Origin: Rothia nasimurium
Lineage (GTDB): Bacteria > Actinomycetota > Actinomycetes > Actinomycetales > Micrococcaceae
NCBI RefSeq assembly: GCF_928381705.1
Contig: NZ_CAKMSR010000001.1
Span: 296,161 to 360,160 of the forward strand
DNA: 64,000 bases
Direction of reading: 5' to 3'
Part shown: in pieces, positions 8,807-17,288 of the stretch
Layout: every line of letters starts with the position of its first letter
Numbering within the stretch: the stretch's first letter is position 1
The notes under the pieces: model-generated
What the model saw: only the letters and a program-made list of their open reading frames with translations
Databases searched by the model: none
What the model was told of the DNA's origin: nothing
Program-made: the position numbers and the translations under genes

Positions 8807-9916
8807 TTACTGGGTAACGGTGATGGATTCGATAGCCTTCTGGGCGTCAGCGGTCAGTGCGCTGGTCAGGGGGGCTGAGTGGGCTGCGTCAGCGGCGTCC
8901 TTCTGGCCCTGCTCGGAGACTACGTAGTTCTCGTAGGCCTTGACCAGGGTGACGTCGTCTTCTGAGGAGTAGCCGGAGCAGACGATGTGGTAGGAGACCA
9001 GCACAACGGGGTAGGCGGTGGAGTCCTCGGGGGTGCGGTTGATCTCGATCGCCATGTCGTTTTCGTTCTGGCCACCTACGCGCTCAGAAAGTTCTACGGT
9101 CTTGGCAGCGGCTTCTGCTGACAGTTCAACGTAGGAGTCGCCAACCTTGACGTTGACCTTGCCCAGGTCGCCGATGGCTGAGGCGTCCGCGTAGGTGATA
9201 GCACCCTCGGTGGATGAGGTGGTGGAGACAACGCCGGAGGTGCCCTTGTTGGATTCACCAGCGTACTGGGAGGGCCAGTTGCCGTCTGCTTCTACGTCCC
9301 AGGCGCCGTTAGAGGCGGCAGCCAGGTACTCGGTGAAGTTCTGGGTGGTGCCGGAGTCATCCGAGCGGTGGACAACGGTAATCTTGGTGTCGGGCAGGGT
9401 AACGCCTTCGTTCTGTGAGGCGATAGCGGCATCGTTCCAGGTGGTGATTTCGCCCTTGAAGATCTTGGCAATGGTTTCGCCGTCCAGGTTCAGGGATGAG
9501 ATGCCCGGCAGGTTGAAGGCTACGGCTACGGGAGAGATGTAGACGGGGATGTTGATGGCGCCGACGTCACCGCAGACAGCCTTTGAATCTTCCCATTCGG
9601 TGGCCTTGAGAGCACGGTCTGAGCCGGCGAACTTAGCGCCACCAGCGAGCAGGGCCTCGCGGCCTGCACCGGAGCCGTCCGGTGAGTACTGTACGGTGCC
9701 GCCCAGGTTAGCGAAACCGGTTTCCCAAGCGGTGATTGCTGCCTGCTGGGATGAGGCACCGACGCCGGTCAGGGGGGTGGAGGGCAGGGAAGCTGCGCTG
9801 GAGCCTGCGTCTGAGGAGGTGGCGGTGCCGGTTGCGTTGTCTGAACCGCAAGCGGTGAATGCGAGTGCGCCTACAGCTGCAAGTGAGCCCCAACGAGCAA
9901 GTGACTTAGCCTTCAC
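8807..9916 (-). CDS. pstS: phosphate-binding lipoprotein PstS
   Basis: Extracellular phosphate receptor of the Pst importer, 369 residues. The GTG at 9916 follows AAAGGA. A lipoprotein signal peptide ends in the lipobox AFTAC (Cys23). Phosphate-contact segments typical of PstS are present: GASSQQ near 53, the SPDGSGAGREA segment near 78 and HRSDDSGTTQNF near 185. It is the first gene of the operon and lies about 115 bp downstream of a three-unit PHO box, so phosphate-starvation control by PhoP is expected. Confidence 0.97.
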   Translation of the reverse strand: MKAKSLARWGSLAAVGALAFTACGSDNATGTATSSDAGSSAASLPSTPLTGVGASSQQAAITAWETGFANLGGTVQYSPDGSGAGREALLAGGAKFAGSDRALKATEWEDSKAVCGDVGAINIPVYISPVAVAFNLPGISSLNLDGETIAKIFKGEITTWNDAAIASQNEGVTLPDTKITVVHRSDDSGTTQNFTEYLAAASNGAWDVEADGNWPSQYAGESNKGTSGVVSTTSSTEGAITYADASAIGDLGKVNVKVGDSYVELSAEAAAKTVELSERVGGQNENDMAIEINRTPEDSTAYPVVLVSYHIVCSGYSSEDDVTLVKAYENYVVSEQGQKDAADAAHSAPLTSALTADAQKAIESITVTQ

Positions 9917-10032
9917 AGGTGATTTCCTTTGAGTTTGTGTGCCCTACCCTGTCTCGTGTGAGAACTGTGTGAGACGGTGAGTAGGAAGGGAACGGTGTCT
10001 AACGCATCTGACTTTAGGAGCGTTAGGTAGCA

Positions 10033-10065
10033 GGTGGGCTAGCAGTGGGTGAACGGTGGGTGAAC
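10033..10065 (-). promoter_or_regulatory. PHO box (three 11-nt direct repeats) upstream of pstS
   Basis: Read toward pstS, three consecutive 11-mers occur: GTTCACCCACC (10065-10055), GTTCACCCACT (10054-10044) and the weaker GCTAGCCCACC (10043-10033). This matches the GTTCACC-type direct-repeat units bound by PhoP in Streptomyces. It is the only such array noticed in the window. A 7-bp inverted repeat CTAACGC/GCGTTAG (9999-10005, 10020-10026) lies just downstream. Confidence 0.8.
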
Positions 10066-10120
10066 AGGGGGCGCACAGTTAGGGTTACGGACGCCGGCAG
10101 TCGGGTTGAGGCCGCGGGTT

Positions 10121-10126
10121 TAGAAT
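10121..10126 (+). promoter_or_regulatory. -10 element for a leaderless FUSC-gene transcript
   Basis: TAGAAT is followed by exactly 7 nt and then the ATG at 10134. This is the geometry of leaderless actinobacterial genes, and no Shine-Dalgarno sequence is present. Confidence 0.55.
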
Positions 10127-10133
10127 AGTGGGT

Positions 10134-11615
10134 ATGGGTTTTGGTCAGCAGGTTAAAAGTTTAAAGAAGCGAGCTCGGGATCATAGTCGCCTGGGCTGGC
10201 AGCGTATGAAGGACGGCTTTTTCCAGTCTCTTCAGATTGTGGTCTCGGGTATCGGGGCCTATCTTTTTGCGGAGAAGGTGCTGGGGCATACCGAACCGAT
10301 TTTTGCGGCAACCGCTGCCATTGTTTCTCTGGGTTATATCACCGGCGCTACCCACGCCCGCCGCATCCTTGAGGTGTCGTTTGGTGTGACCCTGGGTATT
10401 TTGATGGGCGATATGATGATGCTCGCCCTGGGTCGGGGTATCTGGCAGGCGGGCCTGGTCATGTTCCTGTCGATTATGCTGGCCCGTTTTTTGGATAACG
10501 GTATTCTCTTCACCATTCAGATGGGCTTGCAGTCCTGCCTGGTGGTGCTGCTTCCTCCAAATGTTGATGGCCCCTTTGCTCGTAGTCTAGATGGCATTGT
10601 GGGTGGGCTGTGTGCCTTCTTGCTCATGTTCCTTTTCCCCAAGGATCCCCGTCGTACTCCGCGTGAGAACGCTAAAAAGATGATGAGAGCTTTTGCTGCG
10701 GTCTTCCGCGACGCCGGTGAGGCGATGGAGCACTACGACGGCAAGGAGGCCTGGCATGCCCTGGCGTCCGCCCGTCGTCTACAGCCTCTCTATAACACCT
10801 GTGAGAAGGACATTATTACTTCAAAGGGCATGGCCCAGCTGGCCTGGACTGGCCGGTCTCATATGAAGGAGCTCGACCGCTATTCCCAGGCCCTGAGCAA
10901 GATTGACTACGCTATCCGCAACACCCGGGTGCTTAACCGCCGACTCGCTTCAACCATCAATAACGTGCATATTTCGCAAGAGGCTATCACCTCTATCGCT
11001 GAGGCGCTCAAGAGTATTGGTGACGCGGTGGAGGCGCTGGGTGAGGGTATGTCTGCCCCCGATGCGGACGTCCGTACCGAGCGGAAGATGAAGGCCCGCC
11101 GTGATCTCTCACATCTGGCTGGTCGCCTGGAGCCGCACATGATGGGTGTGCGCACCATGGAGGCTGAGGCCCTGGTGCTGATGCTCCGCCCCCTGGTGGT
11201 CGACCTTTTGGAGGCTTCGGGCCTGACCCACCAGCAGGCGGTCGATATGCTGGTGCCCCTGGGTGATTCCATGACGGAGCACGCCCCCACCACTACGATG
11301 CTCCCGGTGCAGGCTGATGCGGACGCCGGTGGTCAGCAGGGTTCCCGCCGGCAGCGGGTGGAGCAGAAGCACCGGGACGATACCCGTCAGCTCACCACGG
11401 TTCTTCGCGCAAAAGACCACGCCCCCATTCGGGAGATTCGCGAAGCCTCGGTACGCGACCCCCGCAGTATGCCTGCCGTACCGCCTGCGGGAACCGGGGC
11501 GGACGCGTCCTCCCAGATGCTCGACAGCGCCGCTAGGGTTGAGAAGCAGCAGGCCCTGAACACAGCCCAGCTGACCGTAATCGAGCAGAACCTCAAGAAG
11601 GAGAAGGGCGACTAG
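10134..11615 (+). CDS. FUSC / aromatic acid exporter-like membrane protein
   Basis: A 493-residue protein with membrane helices in roughly the first 165 residues (FUSC/ArAE-type segment with GAYLFAEKVLGH and the TAAIVSLGY helix), then a long hydrophilic helical cytoplasmic region and a charged, low-complexity tail. FUSC proteins are implicated in efflux of aromatic acids or in envelope functions; the substrate here is unknown. The ATG at 10134 is preferred to the GTG at 10128 because of the -10 element 7 nt upstream. It is divergent from pstS, and its 3' end overlaps the 3' end of radA by 4 bp. Confidence 0.75.
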   Translation: MGFGQQVKSLKKRARDHSRLGWQRMKDGFFQSLQIVVSGIGAYLFAEKVLGHTEPIFAATAAIVSLGYITGATHARRILEVSFGVTLGILMGDMMMLALGRGIWQAGLVMFLSIMLARFLDNGILFTIQMGLQSCLVVLLPPNVDGPFARSLDGIVGGLCAFLLMFLFPKDPRRTPRENAKKMMRAFAAVFRDAGEAMEHYDGKEAWHALASARRLQPLYNTCEKDIITSKGMAQLAWTGRSHMKELDRYSQALSKIDYAIRNTRVLNRRLASTINNVHISQEAITSIAEALKSIGDAVEALGEGMSAPDADVRTERKMKARRDLSHLAGRLEPHMMGVRTMEAEALVLMLRPLVVDLLEASGLTHQQAVDMLVPLGDSMTEHAPTTTMLPVQADADAGGQQGSRRQRVEQKHRDDTRQLTTVLRAKDHAPIREIREASVRDPRSMPAVPPAGTGADASSQMLDSAARVEKQQALNTAQLTVIEQNLKKEKGD

Positions 11616-13015
11616 CCCTGGCCGGGGAAGAGCAGGGCCAGAGCCTCCCCCAGTGAGGCGACCTCGCGTACCGACACCCCGGCGGGTACATCACCCACAC
11701 CGGCCGGTGAGGCAGGCACAATCACGTGGGTAAAGCCCAGTCGCCCGACCTCGGCGATACGCTGGCGGATGCCGGGAACAGCTCGTACCTCGCCCGCTAG
11801 ACCGACTTCGCCAAAGACCGCCAGTTTGCGGGGCAGAGGCTTATCTTGGGCGGCGGAGGCCAGGGCGATGACGCAGGCCAGGTCGGCGGACGGCTCAGAA
11901 ATCTTAGCTCCGCCCACCGTTGAGATATAGCAGTCTAGCTTGCCCACGTTGAACCCGGCCCGCTTCTGGAGCACAGCCAGCAGCATAGATATACGGGAGC
12001 TGTCGAGGCCGCTGGTGGTTCTTCGGGGCTGCGGGGTGGCACTGGTGTCGAGCAGAGCCTGAACCTCGGCGAGCAGGGGGCGGCGGCCTTCCATGGTGAC
12101 GGTGACGCAGGTGCCCGATACCGGGTGCGGGGTGCGGGAGACAAAGAGGCCCGAGGGGTCGGTGACGGGGGCGATGCCGTCCTCGTGCATATCGAAACAG
12201 CCCACTTCGTCAGTGGGGCCAAAGCGGTTCTTGATAGCCCGCAGCATACGAATAGGGGTGTGCTTATCGCCCTCGAACTGGCAGACAACATCAACCAGGT
12301 GCTCCAGCAGGCGGGGGCCAGCGATAGTGCCCTCCTTTGTCACATGGCCCACTAACAGGGTGCACATATTGCGGCGTTTAGCGGCAGCAATCAGCGAGGC
12401 GGCCACCTCTCGCACCTGGGTGACGCCGCCAGCGCTCCCCTCGACCTCGGATGAGGCCAGGGTCTGCACCGAGTCCACAATCAGTAGGTCGGGGTTGACC
12501 TGCTCGATATGGGCCAGGGCGGTGCCGAGATCGGTTTCGCTGGTCAGGTAGAGGGTATCGGCCAGGGCGCCAATGCGGTCGGCGCGGAGCTTGACCTGGG
12601 CGGCTGATTCTTCGCCGGTCACATACAGGACGTTGTGGGGCTTTCCCGTTGACTCCCCGCGAGCAAAGGTAGCGGCCACGTCGAGCAGCAGGGTGGATTT
12701 ACCGACGCCGGGTTCACCGGCCATAAGAATTACTGCCCCCGGCACCAGACCACCGCCTAAGACACGGTCGAACTCCGGGTTGCAGGTGCTCATGTACTGA
12801 GCCACGGTAGAATCAACCCGCCCAATGGGCTGGGCGGGGGTCTGCACACTCGATGCCACGGTGGTTTTCGCGGCGACCGGTCCGACGGCTTCTTCTACGG
12901 TGCCCCAGGACTGGCATTCGCCGCAACGCCCCACCCATTTAGCGGTGGTCCAGCCGCATTCGGTGCAGCGGTAGGCGTTAGCGGAGCGTGATCGGGTTGT
13001 TTTACGGGTAGCCAT
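11612..13015 (-). CDS. radA: DNA repair/recombination protein RadA (Sms)
   Basis: RecA-like branch-migration helicase for homologous recombination, 467 residues. The zinc finger C17-x2-C20-x10-C31-x2-C34, Walker A GEPGVGKST at 100-108, the RadA hallmark KNRFG at 262-266, and a C-terminal Lon-protease-like domain are all visible. It follows disA by 64 bp on the same strand; DisA and RadA interact in mycobacteria and Bacillus. A TATGCT box 6 nt before the ATG suggests its own leaderless promoter. Confidence 0.97.
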   Translation of the reverse strand: MATRKTTRSRSANAYRCTECGWTTAKWVGRCGECQSWGTVEEAVGPVAAKTTVASSVQTPAQPIGRVDSTVAQYMSTCNPEFDRVLGGGLVPGAVILMAGEPGVGKSTLLLDVAATFARGESTGKPHNVLYVTGEESAAQVKLRADRIGALADTLYLTSETDLGTALAHIEQVNPDLLIVDSVQTLASSEVEGSAGGVTQVREVAASLIAAAKRRNMCTLLVGHVTKEGTIAGPRLLEHLVDVVCQFEGDKHTPIRMLRAIKNRFGPTDEVGCFDMHEDGIAPVTDPSGLFVSRTPHPVSGTCVTVTMEGRRPLLAEVQALLDTSATPQPRRTTSGLDSSRISMLLAVLQKRAGFNVGKLDCYISTVGGAKISEPSADLACVIALASAAQDKPLPRKLAVFGEVGLAGEVRAVPGIRQRIAEVGRLGFTHVIVPASPAGVGDVPAGVSVREVASLGEALALLFPGQG

Positions 13016-13021
13016 ATCAAC

Positions 13022-13027
13022 AGCATA
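13022..13027 (-). promoter_or_regulatory. -10 element for leaderless radA
   Basis: TATGCT on the minus strand is separated from the radA ATG by GTTGAT (6 nt). The same box and a near-identical spacer precede the lipid kinase gene at 59277. Confidence 0.5.
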
Positions 13028-13079
13028 AGGCTGGTGGCTGACACTTTAAGCACGGCCAGCTACCGCCAGCAGCTAAAGC

Positions 13080-14147
13080 CTACATAAATCTCTCTAAGAG
13101 CGAGCTTTCGGCCATGCGGGAGAGGGATTCTCGAATCACGCGGGCACGCTGTTCACCGATACCCTCAACAGCCCGCAGGTCATCGAGGCTGGCGGCCATG
13201 AGCGACTGTAGGCCGTCAAAGCGGTCGACCAGGCGGTCAGCGACCGCCCCGGGCATGGACTTGATACCGGCTAATAGGCGGTGCCCGTGGGGGTGGAGCG
13301 GGGCGTCCAGTTCCTCACCCAACCCTGCGGTGCGGGCGATGGTCAGGGGGTCAACGATTTCCTTATCGTCGAGCTGGGCCAGGGCATCTACAGCGGCCTG
13401 AAGCTCTTCGGGGCTGGTGTCTGCGGGCAGGTAATCTCGCAAGACGACCCAGGTAGCGGGCAGGTCGTGGGTGGTCAGTTCTTCAAGCTGCAGAGCAACC
13501 AGGCGGCCCACGTTGCCCAGCTCCACCACGTAGTGGCCCGCCTCGACGGTAATTCTGCGAACCATCTCCATGCGCTGTAGGGTGCTGGCTACATCGCGCA
13601 GGGTTACGTTAGCTTCAATTTCGAGGGAGGACAGCTGGTAGAGCACCTGTTCAAGGCGTTCGGTGTAGCTATCGAGGGTGCGGATAGCCTGGTTGGCGCG
13701 GCTCATGAGCGACTGGGTATCTTCGACCGTGTAACGAATCCCCTCAGTATAGACCGAAATCAGGGACATCGAGGCACTCACCGCAATGACGGGGAAGCCG
13801 GTTTGTTTTGCCACGCGTTCTGCGGTGCGGTGGCGGGTACCCGACTCATTGGTGTCGATGGACGGGTCGGGCAGCAGCTGCACCCCGGCTGCCAGCAGGG
13901 TGGAAGCGTCCTTGTCGCAAACAATCGCGCCGTCCATCTTGGCGAGCTCCCGCACGCGCGTGGCAGAGAATTCGGTGTTGATAGCAAACCCGCCCGACGA
14001 CATCTGCGCTACGGTCTTATCGCTGCCCAGTACGATCAGCGCACCGGTGCGGCCGCGCAAGATACGTTCTAGCCCCTCGCGGAGTTCGGTACCGGGGGCG
14101 ATTTGGGCGATTGTTTTCAGCAGAGATTCACTATAAACCGTTAGCAC
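13080..14147 (-). CDS. disA: DNA integrity scanning protein DisA, diadenylate cyclase
   Basis: Makes c-di-AMP from two ATP and scans DNA for branched structures; 355 residues with the GTG start at 14147. The DAC domain shows DGA at 72-74 and RHR at 105-107, the nucleotide-binding signatures. A helical linker follows, and the C-terminus (about 290-350) is a HhH DNA-binding domain (VEGIGEQRARVIRESL). An open frame extends upstream to 14435, but those residues are arginine/proline-rich and unlike DisA, and they cross the terminator of the next gene. TAAAAT lies 7 nt before the GTG, which supports a leaderless start there. Confidence 0.96.
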   Translation of the reverse strand: MLTVYSESLLKTIAQIAPGTELREGLERILRGRTGALIVLGSDKTVAQMSSGGFAINTEFSATRVRELAKMDGAIVCDKDASTLLAAGVQLLPDPSIDTNESGTRHRTAERVAKQTGFPVIAVSASMSLISVYTEGIRYTVEDTQSLMSRANQAIRTLDSYTERLEQVLYQLSSLEIEANVTLRDVASTLQRMEMVRRITVEAGHYVVELGNVGRLVALQLEELTTHDLPATWVVLRDYLPADTSPEELQAAVDALAQLDDKEIVDPLTIARTAGLGEELDAPLHPHGHRLLAGIKSMPGAVADRLVDRFDGLQSLMAASLDDLRAVEGIGEQRARVIRESLSRMAESSLLERFM

Positions 14148-14154
14148 TCCACCA

Positions 14155-14160
14155 ATTTTA
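14155..14160 (-). promoter_or_regulatory. -10 element for leaderless disA
   Basis: TAAAAT on the minus strand, then TGGTGGA (7 nt), then the GTG start of disA. The GGTGGAG is too close to the start to be a normal ribosome site. Confidence 0.55.
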
Positions 14161-14184
14161 GTGCACAGAGGGGCTAGAAACGGC

Positions 14185-14219
14185 ACCGCCCCGGCACGCG
14201 CAGGGCGGGCCGGGGCGGT
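14185..14219 (-). terminator. terminator of the mucin-like membrane protein gene
   Basis: A perfect 11-bp stem ACCGCCCCGGC (14185-14195) / GCCGGGGCGGT (14209-14219) lies 24 bp after the stop codon. A short T-containing tract follows on the minus strand. Confidence 0.65.
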
Positions 14220-14242
14220 AGCGGTCTGTGGGGCTAGGGGTC

Positions 14243-15025
14243 TTAGCCGGTGACGATGATACGGACGGGCTGTGAGGTCACGCCGTTGACGGTTGCGGTT
14301 GCCCAGTAGTAGCCGGGCTGGATGGTTGCTGCGGTGTTGCAGCCCAGGACGTTGAGGGAGCGGTTCCAGGTCAGGGCGGTGGTGTTGGTGGCACCGGCGG
14401 CAACTTCGGCGTCGGCTACGGGGTTGGCGTAGCACTGGGCGTAGTTGTAGACCTGGGCGGGGCCGGAGGTGATGTTAACGTCTACGTTGTTAACGCCGCC
14501 GGTCACGATGCAGGGGTTACCCGAGGTGTTGGTGTAGGTGACAGCCAGGGCGGGGTTCTGGCCTGCTGCGTAGCTGTTGCGGTCGGCGGTCAGGCTTACC
14601 TGCAGGTCGGCTGCGGTGCAGGCTGCCACAACAGCCTCGGTGGGTGAGGCGGACGCAGTGGGTTCAGCTGATTCGCTAGGCTCAGCGGACGCGGTTGCTG
14701 AGGCGCTCTCGCTGGCGGTGGCTGATTCACTTGCGTCGGCTGACGCTGATTCGCTGGCGCTTGCGGAGTCGCTAGGCTCAGCGCTTTCTGAGGGGGTCGC
14801 TGATTCGGTGGCGCGCTGGCTAAAGTCGCTGAAGGCTTCGGCGCTGGTTGAGGTGCTTGCGGTTGCGGTTGCGTTATCGGAGCTATTACCGCGGCCTGCT
14901 AACCAGCTGATGAGGCCGATAATGAGGAGCAGGACAAGGACCAGGATGAGGACGGCAACAATGCGGCGGCGGCGGTAGACCTCGGGTGAGACTTCTTCCA
15001 CCTGTGAATCAACGTTTTCAGACAT
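14243..15025 (-). CDS. single-pass membrane protein with Ser/Ala/Glu-rich stalk
   Basis: A 260-residue protein of unknown function. Residues 1-20 are cytosolic and end in RRRR, and 22-45 form one membrane helix. About 50-135 is a low-complexity extracellular stalk of Ser, Ala, Glu, Thr and Pro with repeated SESA units. The last 125 residues form a compact domain with four cysteines and Ig-like beta spacing (LAVTYTNTSGNPC). The position next to disA/radA matches M. tuberculosis Rv3587c, also a membrane protein with a low-complexity stretch. TACTCT lies 6 nt before the ATG (leaderless). Confidence 0.8.
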   Translation of the reverse strand: MSENVDSQVEEVSPEVYRRRRIVAVLILVLVLLLIIGLISWLAGRGNSSDNATATASTSTSAEAFSDFSQRATESATPSESAEPSDSASASESASADASESATASESASATASAEPSESAEPTASASPTEAVVAACTAADLQVSLTADRNSYAAGQNPALAVTYTNTSGNPCIVTGGVNNVDVNITSGPAQVYNYAQCYANPVADAEVAAGATNTTALTWNRSLNVLGCNTAATIQPGYYWATATVNGVTSQPVRIIVTG

Positions 15026-15031
15026 ACATCT

Positions 15032-15037
15032 AGAGTA
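15032..15037 (-). promoter_or_regulatory. -10 element for a leaderless membrane-protein gene
   Basis: TACTCT on the minus strand, AGATGT spacer (6 nt), then the ATG at 15025. Confidence 0.5.
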
Positions 15038-15099
15038 CCTTTTTCTATGCCACCTGCGGAACTTTTGGGCTGTGTTCGTCCTCCTGGTTACAGGTGTTT

Positions 15100-15105
15100 T
15101 AGAGT
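15100..15105 (+). promoter_or_regulatory. -10 element for leaderless mutY
   Basis: TAGAGT, GTTGGA spacer (6 nt), then the GTG at 15112. Confidence 0.5.
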
Positions 15106-15111
15106 GTTGGA

Positions 15112-16077
15112 GTGTCTTTTACTTTGCCGCTGAGCCAGCTCACTCCCCAGGAACTTGAAAACCTGCACACCGAGATTAACGGGTGGTACCTGGAGCACCG
15201 CCGCGATTTACCCTGGCGTACCGGGAGTAATACACCCTGGGAGGTGATGGTCAGCGAGTTTATGCTGCAACAGACTCCGGTCAAGCGGGTCTTACCGGTG
15301 TGGGAAACCTGGTTGGAGCGCTGGCCTACTCCCGCTGATTTGGCGGCTGAGGATTCCGGTGAAGCTGTGCGTGCCTGGGGACGCCTGGGCTACCCCCGCC
15401 GAGCCCTGCGGCTGCATGCTGCGGCCCAGGCTATCGTTCAGAAGCACGGTGGCCAAGTACCCGGCAGCTACGAGGAGCTGCTGGCTTTACCCGGTGTAGG
15501 TTCATATACCGCTGCGGCTATATCTGTGTTTGCCTTTGGGGCGCGGGCCACGGTGATTGATACCAATATTCGCCGGGTCCATGCCCGCCTTATCTCGGGC
15601 AAGGCGCTGCCGTCTAAGGCACTCACAGCAGCCGAAACCCGTTTAGCTGACGAGCTCATGCCCGCCGATCTGGCGGCGTCCTGTCTGTGGAATGTATCGG
15701 TCATGGAGCTAGGGGCTCTCATCTGCACCGCTAAAGCCCCGAGCTGCGAGCGCTGCCCGGTGGTGGATTCCTGCGCCTGGGTTGCGGCAGGACGCCCCGA
15801 GGCCGACTATGTGCCTAAGGGTCAGGCCTGGGCCGGTACCGACCGCCAGTTGCGGGGTGCCATGATGGGCGTACTGCGCGCCGCCCAGGAGCCGGTGCCG
15901 GCCCAGCTACTGACCAGTGTGGGGCGGGCAGATATTGTTGTCCCCGAGGGCCTTGTTCCTGCTGTTGCGAAGCTGCGGGCGCTCACTCCCCCGCCGGAGC
16001 AGGTTGAGCGTTGCTTCTCGGGGCTCCTGGCGGACGGCCTCGCCCGGCAGGTTGAGGGCGGCAGGGTCAGCCTTTAA
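15112..16077 (+). CDS. mutY: A/G-specific adenine glycosylase MutY
   Basis: Removes adenine mispaired with 8-oxoguanine; 321 residues. Catalytic Glu49 lies in SEFMLQQT, the HhH segment LPGVGSYTA is at 126-134, and catalytic Asp150 is in VIDTNIRRV. The [4Fe-4S] ligands are C204-x6-C211-x2-C214-x5-C220. The C-terminal region after about 225 is short compared with E. coli MutY, as in other actinobacterial forms. The GTG start is set by the -10 box just upstream and by the N-terminus of the glycosylase fold. Its last 4 bp overlap the convergent small membrane gene. Confidence 0.96.
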   Translation: MSFTLPLSQLTPQELENLHTEINGWYLEHRRDLPWRTGSNTPWEVMVSEFMLQQTPVKRVLPVWETWLERWPTPADLAAEDSGEAVRAWGRLGYPRRALRLHAAAQAIVQKHGGQVPGSYEELLALPGVGSYTAAAISVFAFGARATVIDTNIRRVHARLISGKALPSKALTAAETRLADELMPADLAASCLWNVSVMELGALICTAKAPSCERCPVVDSCAWVAAGRPEADYVPKGQAWAGTDRQLRGAMMGVLRAAQEPVPAQLLTSVGRADIVVPEGLVPAVAKLRALTPPPEQVERCFSGLLADGLARQVEGGRVSL

Positions 16078-16373
16078 CCGAAGCTCACGGTCGTTGCGCT
16101 GCCCCAGAAAATCGCTGCGAAGGGAATAACCACTCCGGCGATGAAGGAGAAGAGGAAGTAGCCTCGCTTGAAGACCCCGTGCTGGCGGGGGTAGCGCACC
16201 CCGTTTGCGTATGTGCCTGCGATGAGCAGAATAAGGGACAAGAGTTGAGCAGAGGGGGCAAGGAGCACAAAGACCAGCACCGGGTACCAGGGCTGGGCGA
16301 AGAAGCCCGGTCGGTAGTTGAGGTAGACCTGACGGCCGGTGGTGTCGTAGTGGGTGTCTGTTCTCTTTAGCAT
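16074..16373 (-). CDS. small membrane protein, duplicated pair member A2
   Basis: A 99-residue protein with two or three hydrophobic helices (about 28-52 and 70-95) and the central motif ANGVRYPR. It is clearly related to the 109-residue protein at 16959-17288 (AHGVRYPR, same spacing and topology). It overlaps the 3' end of its partner gene by 7 bp. Function unknown. It is the second copy of a tandem two-gene unit. Confidence 0.8.
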   Translation of the reverse strand: MLKRTDTHYDTTGRQVYLNYRPGFFAQPWYPVLVFVLLAPSAQLLSLILLIAGTYANGVRYPRQHGVFKRGYFLFSFIAGVVIPFAAIFWGSATTVSFG

Positions 16374-16933
16374 GTCAGTCTCGCTTCTGCGGTGCCCTCG
16401 CTGTCAATGGAAAAGTTCACGCAACGGGTGTAGCCATAGCTGTTGAGGCTGGTGCGGTTGAACTCCCGCACCACCAATACCCGGGCTGCAGGCCCCTTTT
16501 CTTCCCATATCTCAGGCTCCCTGTCGTAGACCGAGTTATCGCCAAGCAGGGAGAAGCTGGATGAGGTGTAGGTGAGATTGCTCAGGTAGGTGATGGCAGA
16601 GCCGTCGGTGCACCACCCCAGGGAGAAAACCGTGGTGGTCAGGTCAGAACCCAGCAGGTTTTCTTCTGTTACCGGTGTGCTCGCCTGCCAGCACTGATGG
16701 TCTGCATAGAGAGCGGCTTCTTTTTCGGTGATCTTATCGCGGGTTGACCCCGTCACCAGATTGCTGACGCTCCAGGGACTCACCGATACAAGTAGCGCAC
16801 CGTCATTATTCTGCATGTGGTCCCAGTTCTTCATTTGCTGGCTAGAAACAAGCCAGCCCAGCAAGAGGGGCAGAATAACCAGCACGGCGGTACATACCCG
16901 CCCCAGCAGGATGGTGTGATGCCTCGTTTTCAC
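16367..16933 (-). CDS. membrane-anchored secreted protein, duplicated pair member B2
   Basis: 188 residues: an N-terminal membrane anchor or signal (about 10-30), then an extracellular domain with conserved cysteines. It shares HQCWQASTPVTEENLLG, SLGWC and a C-terminal YGYTRCVNFSIDSEGTAE block with the 185-residue protein at 17273-17830 (there QCWQAFTRVAETNILG, SVIWC, YGFERCVAFTLDAEGTAE). Family unknown. The four matched Cys positions suggest two conserved disulfides. Confidence 0.8.
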   Translation of the reverse strand: MKTRHHTILLGRVCTAVLVILPLLLGWLVSSQQMKNWDHMQNNDGALLVSVSPWSVSNLVTGSTRDKITEKEAALYADHQCWQASTPVTEENLLGSDLTTTVFSLGWCTDGSAITYLSNLTYTSSSFSLLGDNSVYDREPEIWEEKGPAARVLVVREFNRTSLNSYGYTRCVNFSIDSEGTAEARLTC

Positions 16934-16958
16934 CGTTCTCCTCGATTTCTCTCCGGGG

Positions 16959-17288
16959 CTAGGGGCGCGCGTCCGTCACGCTCACCCCGGTCGCTAAAGT
17001 GAGCACCAGGTGCACCACGGGCAGGAGGGCCACAAGCACCACCGAAAGATAGAAGTAGACCGGGTAAAAGACCTCATAGACCCTGGGGTAGCGCACCCCG
17101 TGGGCATAAACGCCAGCGGCTAGCACCAGCCACAGGGCTAGGGGCTGATTTACGAGCAAAAGCAGGAGCAGGGCCAGAGGATAAACCCAGGTCGCAAAGA
17201 GGCCGGGTACTGTCTGCAAAAAGACCGGGCGACCGTTCTCAGCCAGAACCGTGCCGGGTACCTGCTCTAGGTCTAGTTGGGGACGCAT
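16959..17288 (-). CDS. small membrane protein, duplicated pair member A1
   Basis: A 109-residue paralogue of the 99-residue protein downstream: a short polar N-terminus, then about three hydrophobic segments with AHGVRYPR between the second and third. The start overlaps the stop region of the upstream partner gene by 16 bp, so the pair is translationally coupled. Function unknown. Confidence 0.8.
   Translation of the reverse strand: MRPQLDLEQVPGTVLAENGRPVFLQTVPGLFATWVYPLALLLLLLVNQPLALWLVLAAGVYAHGVRYPRVYEVFYPVYFYLSVVLVALLPVVHLVLTLATGVSVTDARP

Noticed and set aside
14148..14435. N-terminal extension of disA by 96 codons
   Set aside because: Arg/Pro-rich, not DisA-like, and it would cross the terminator of the membrane protein gene. 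The GTG at 14147 with TAAAAT 7 nt upstream gives the family length.
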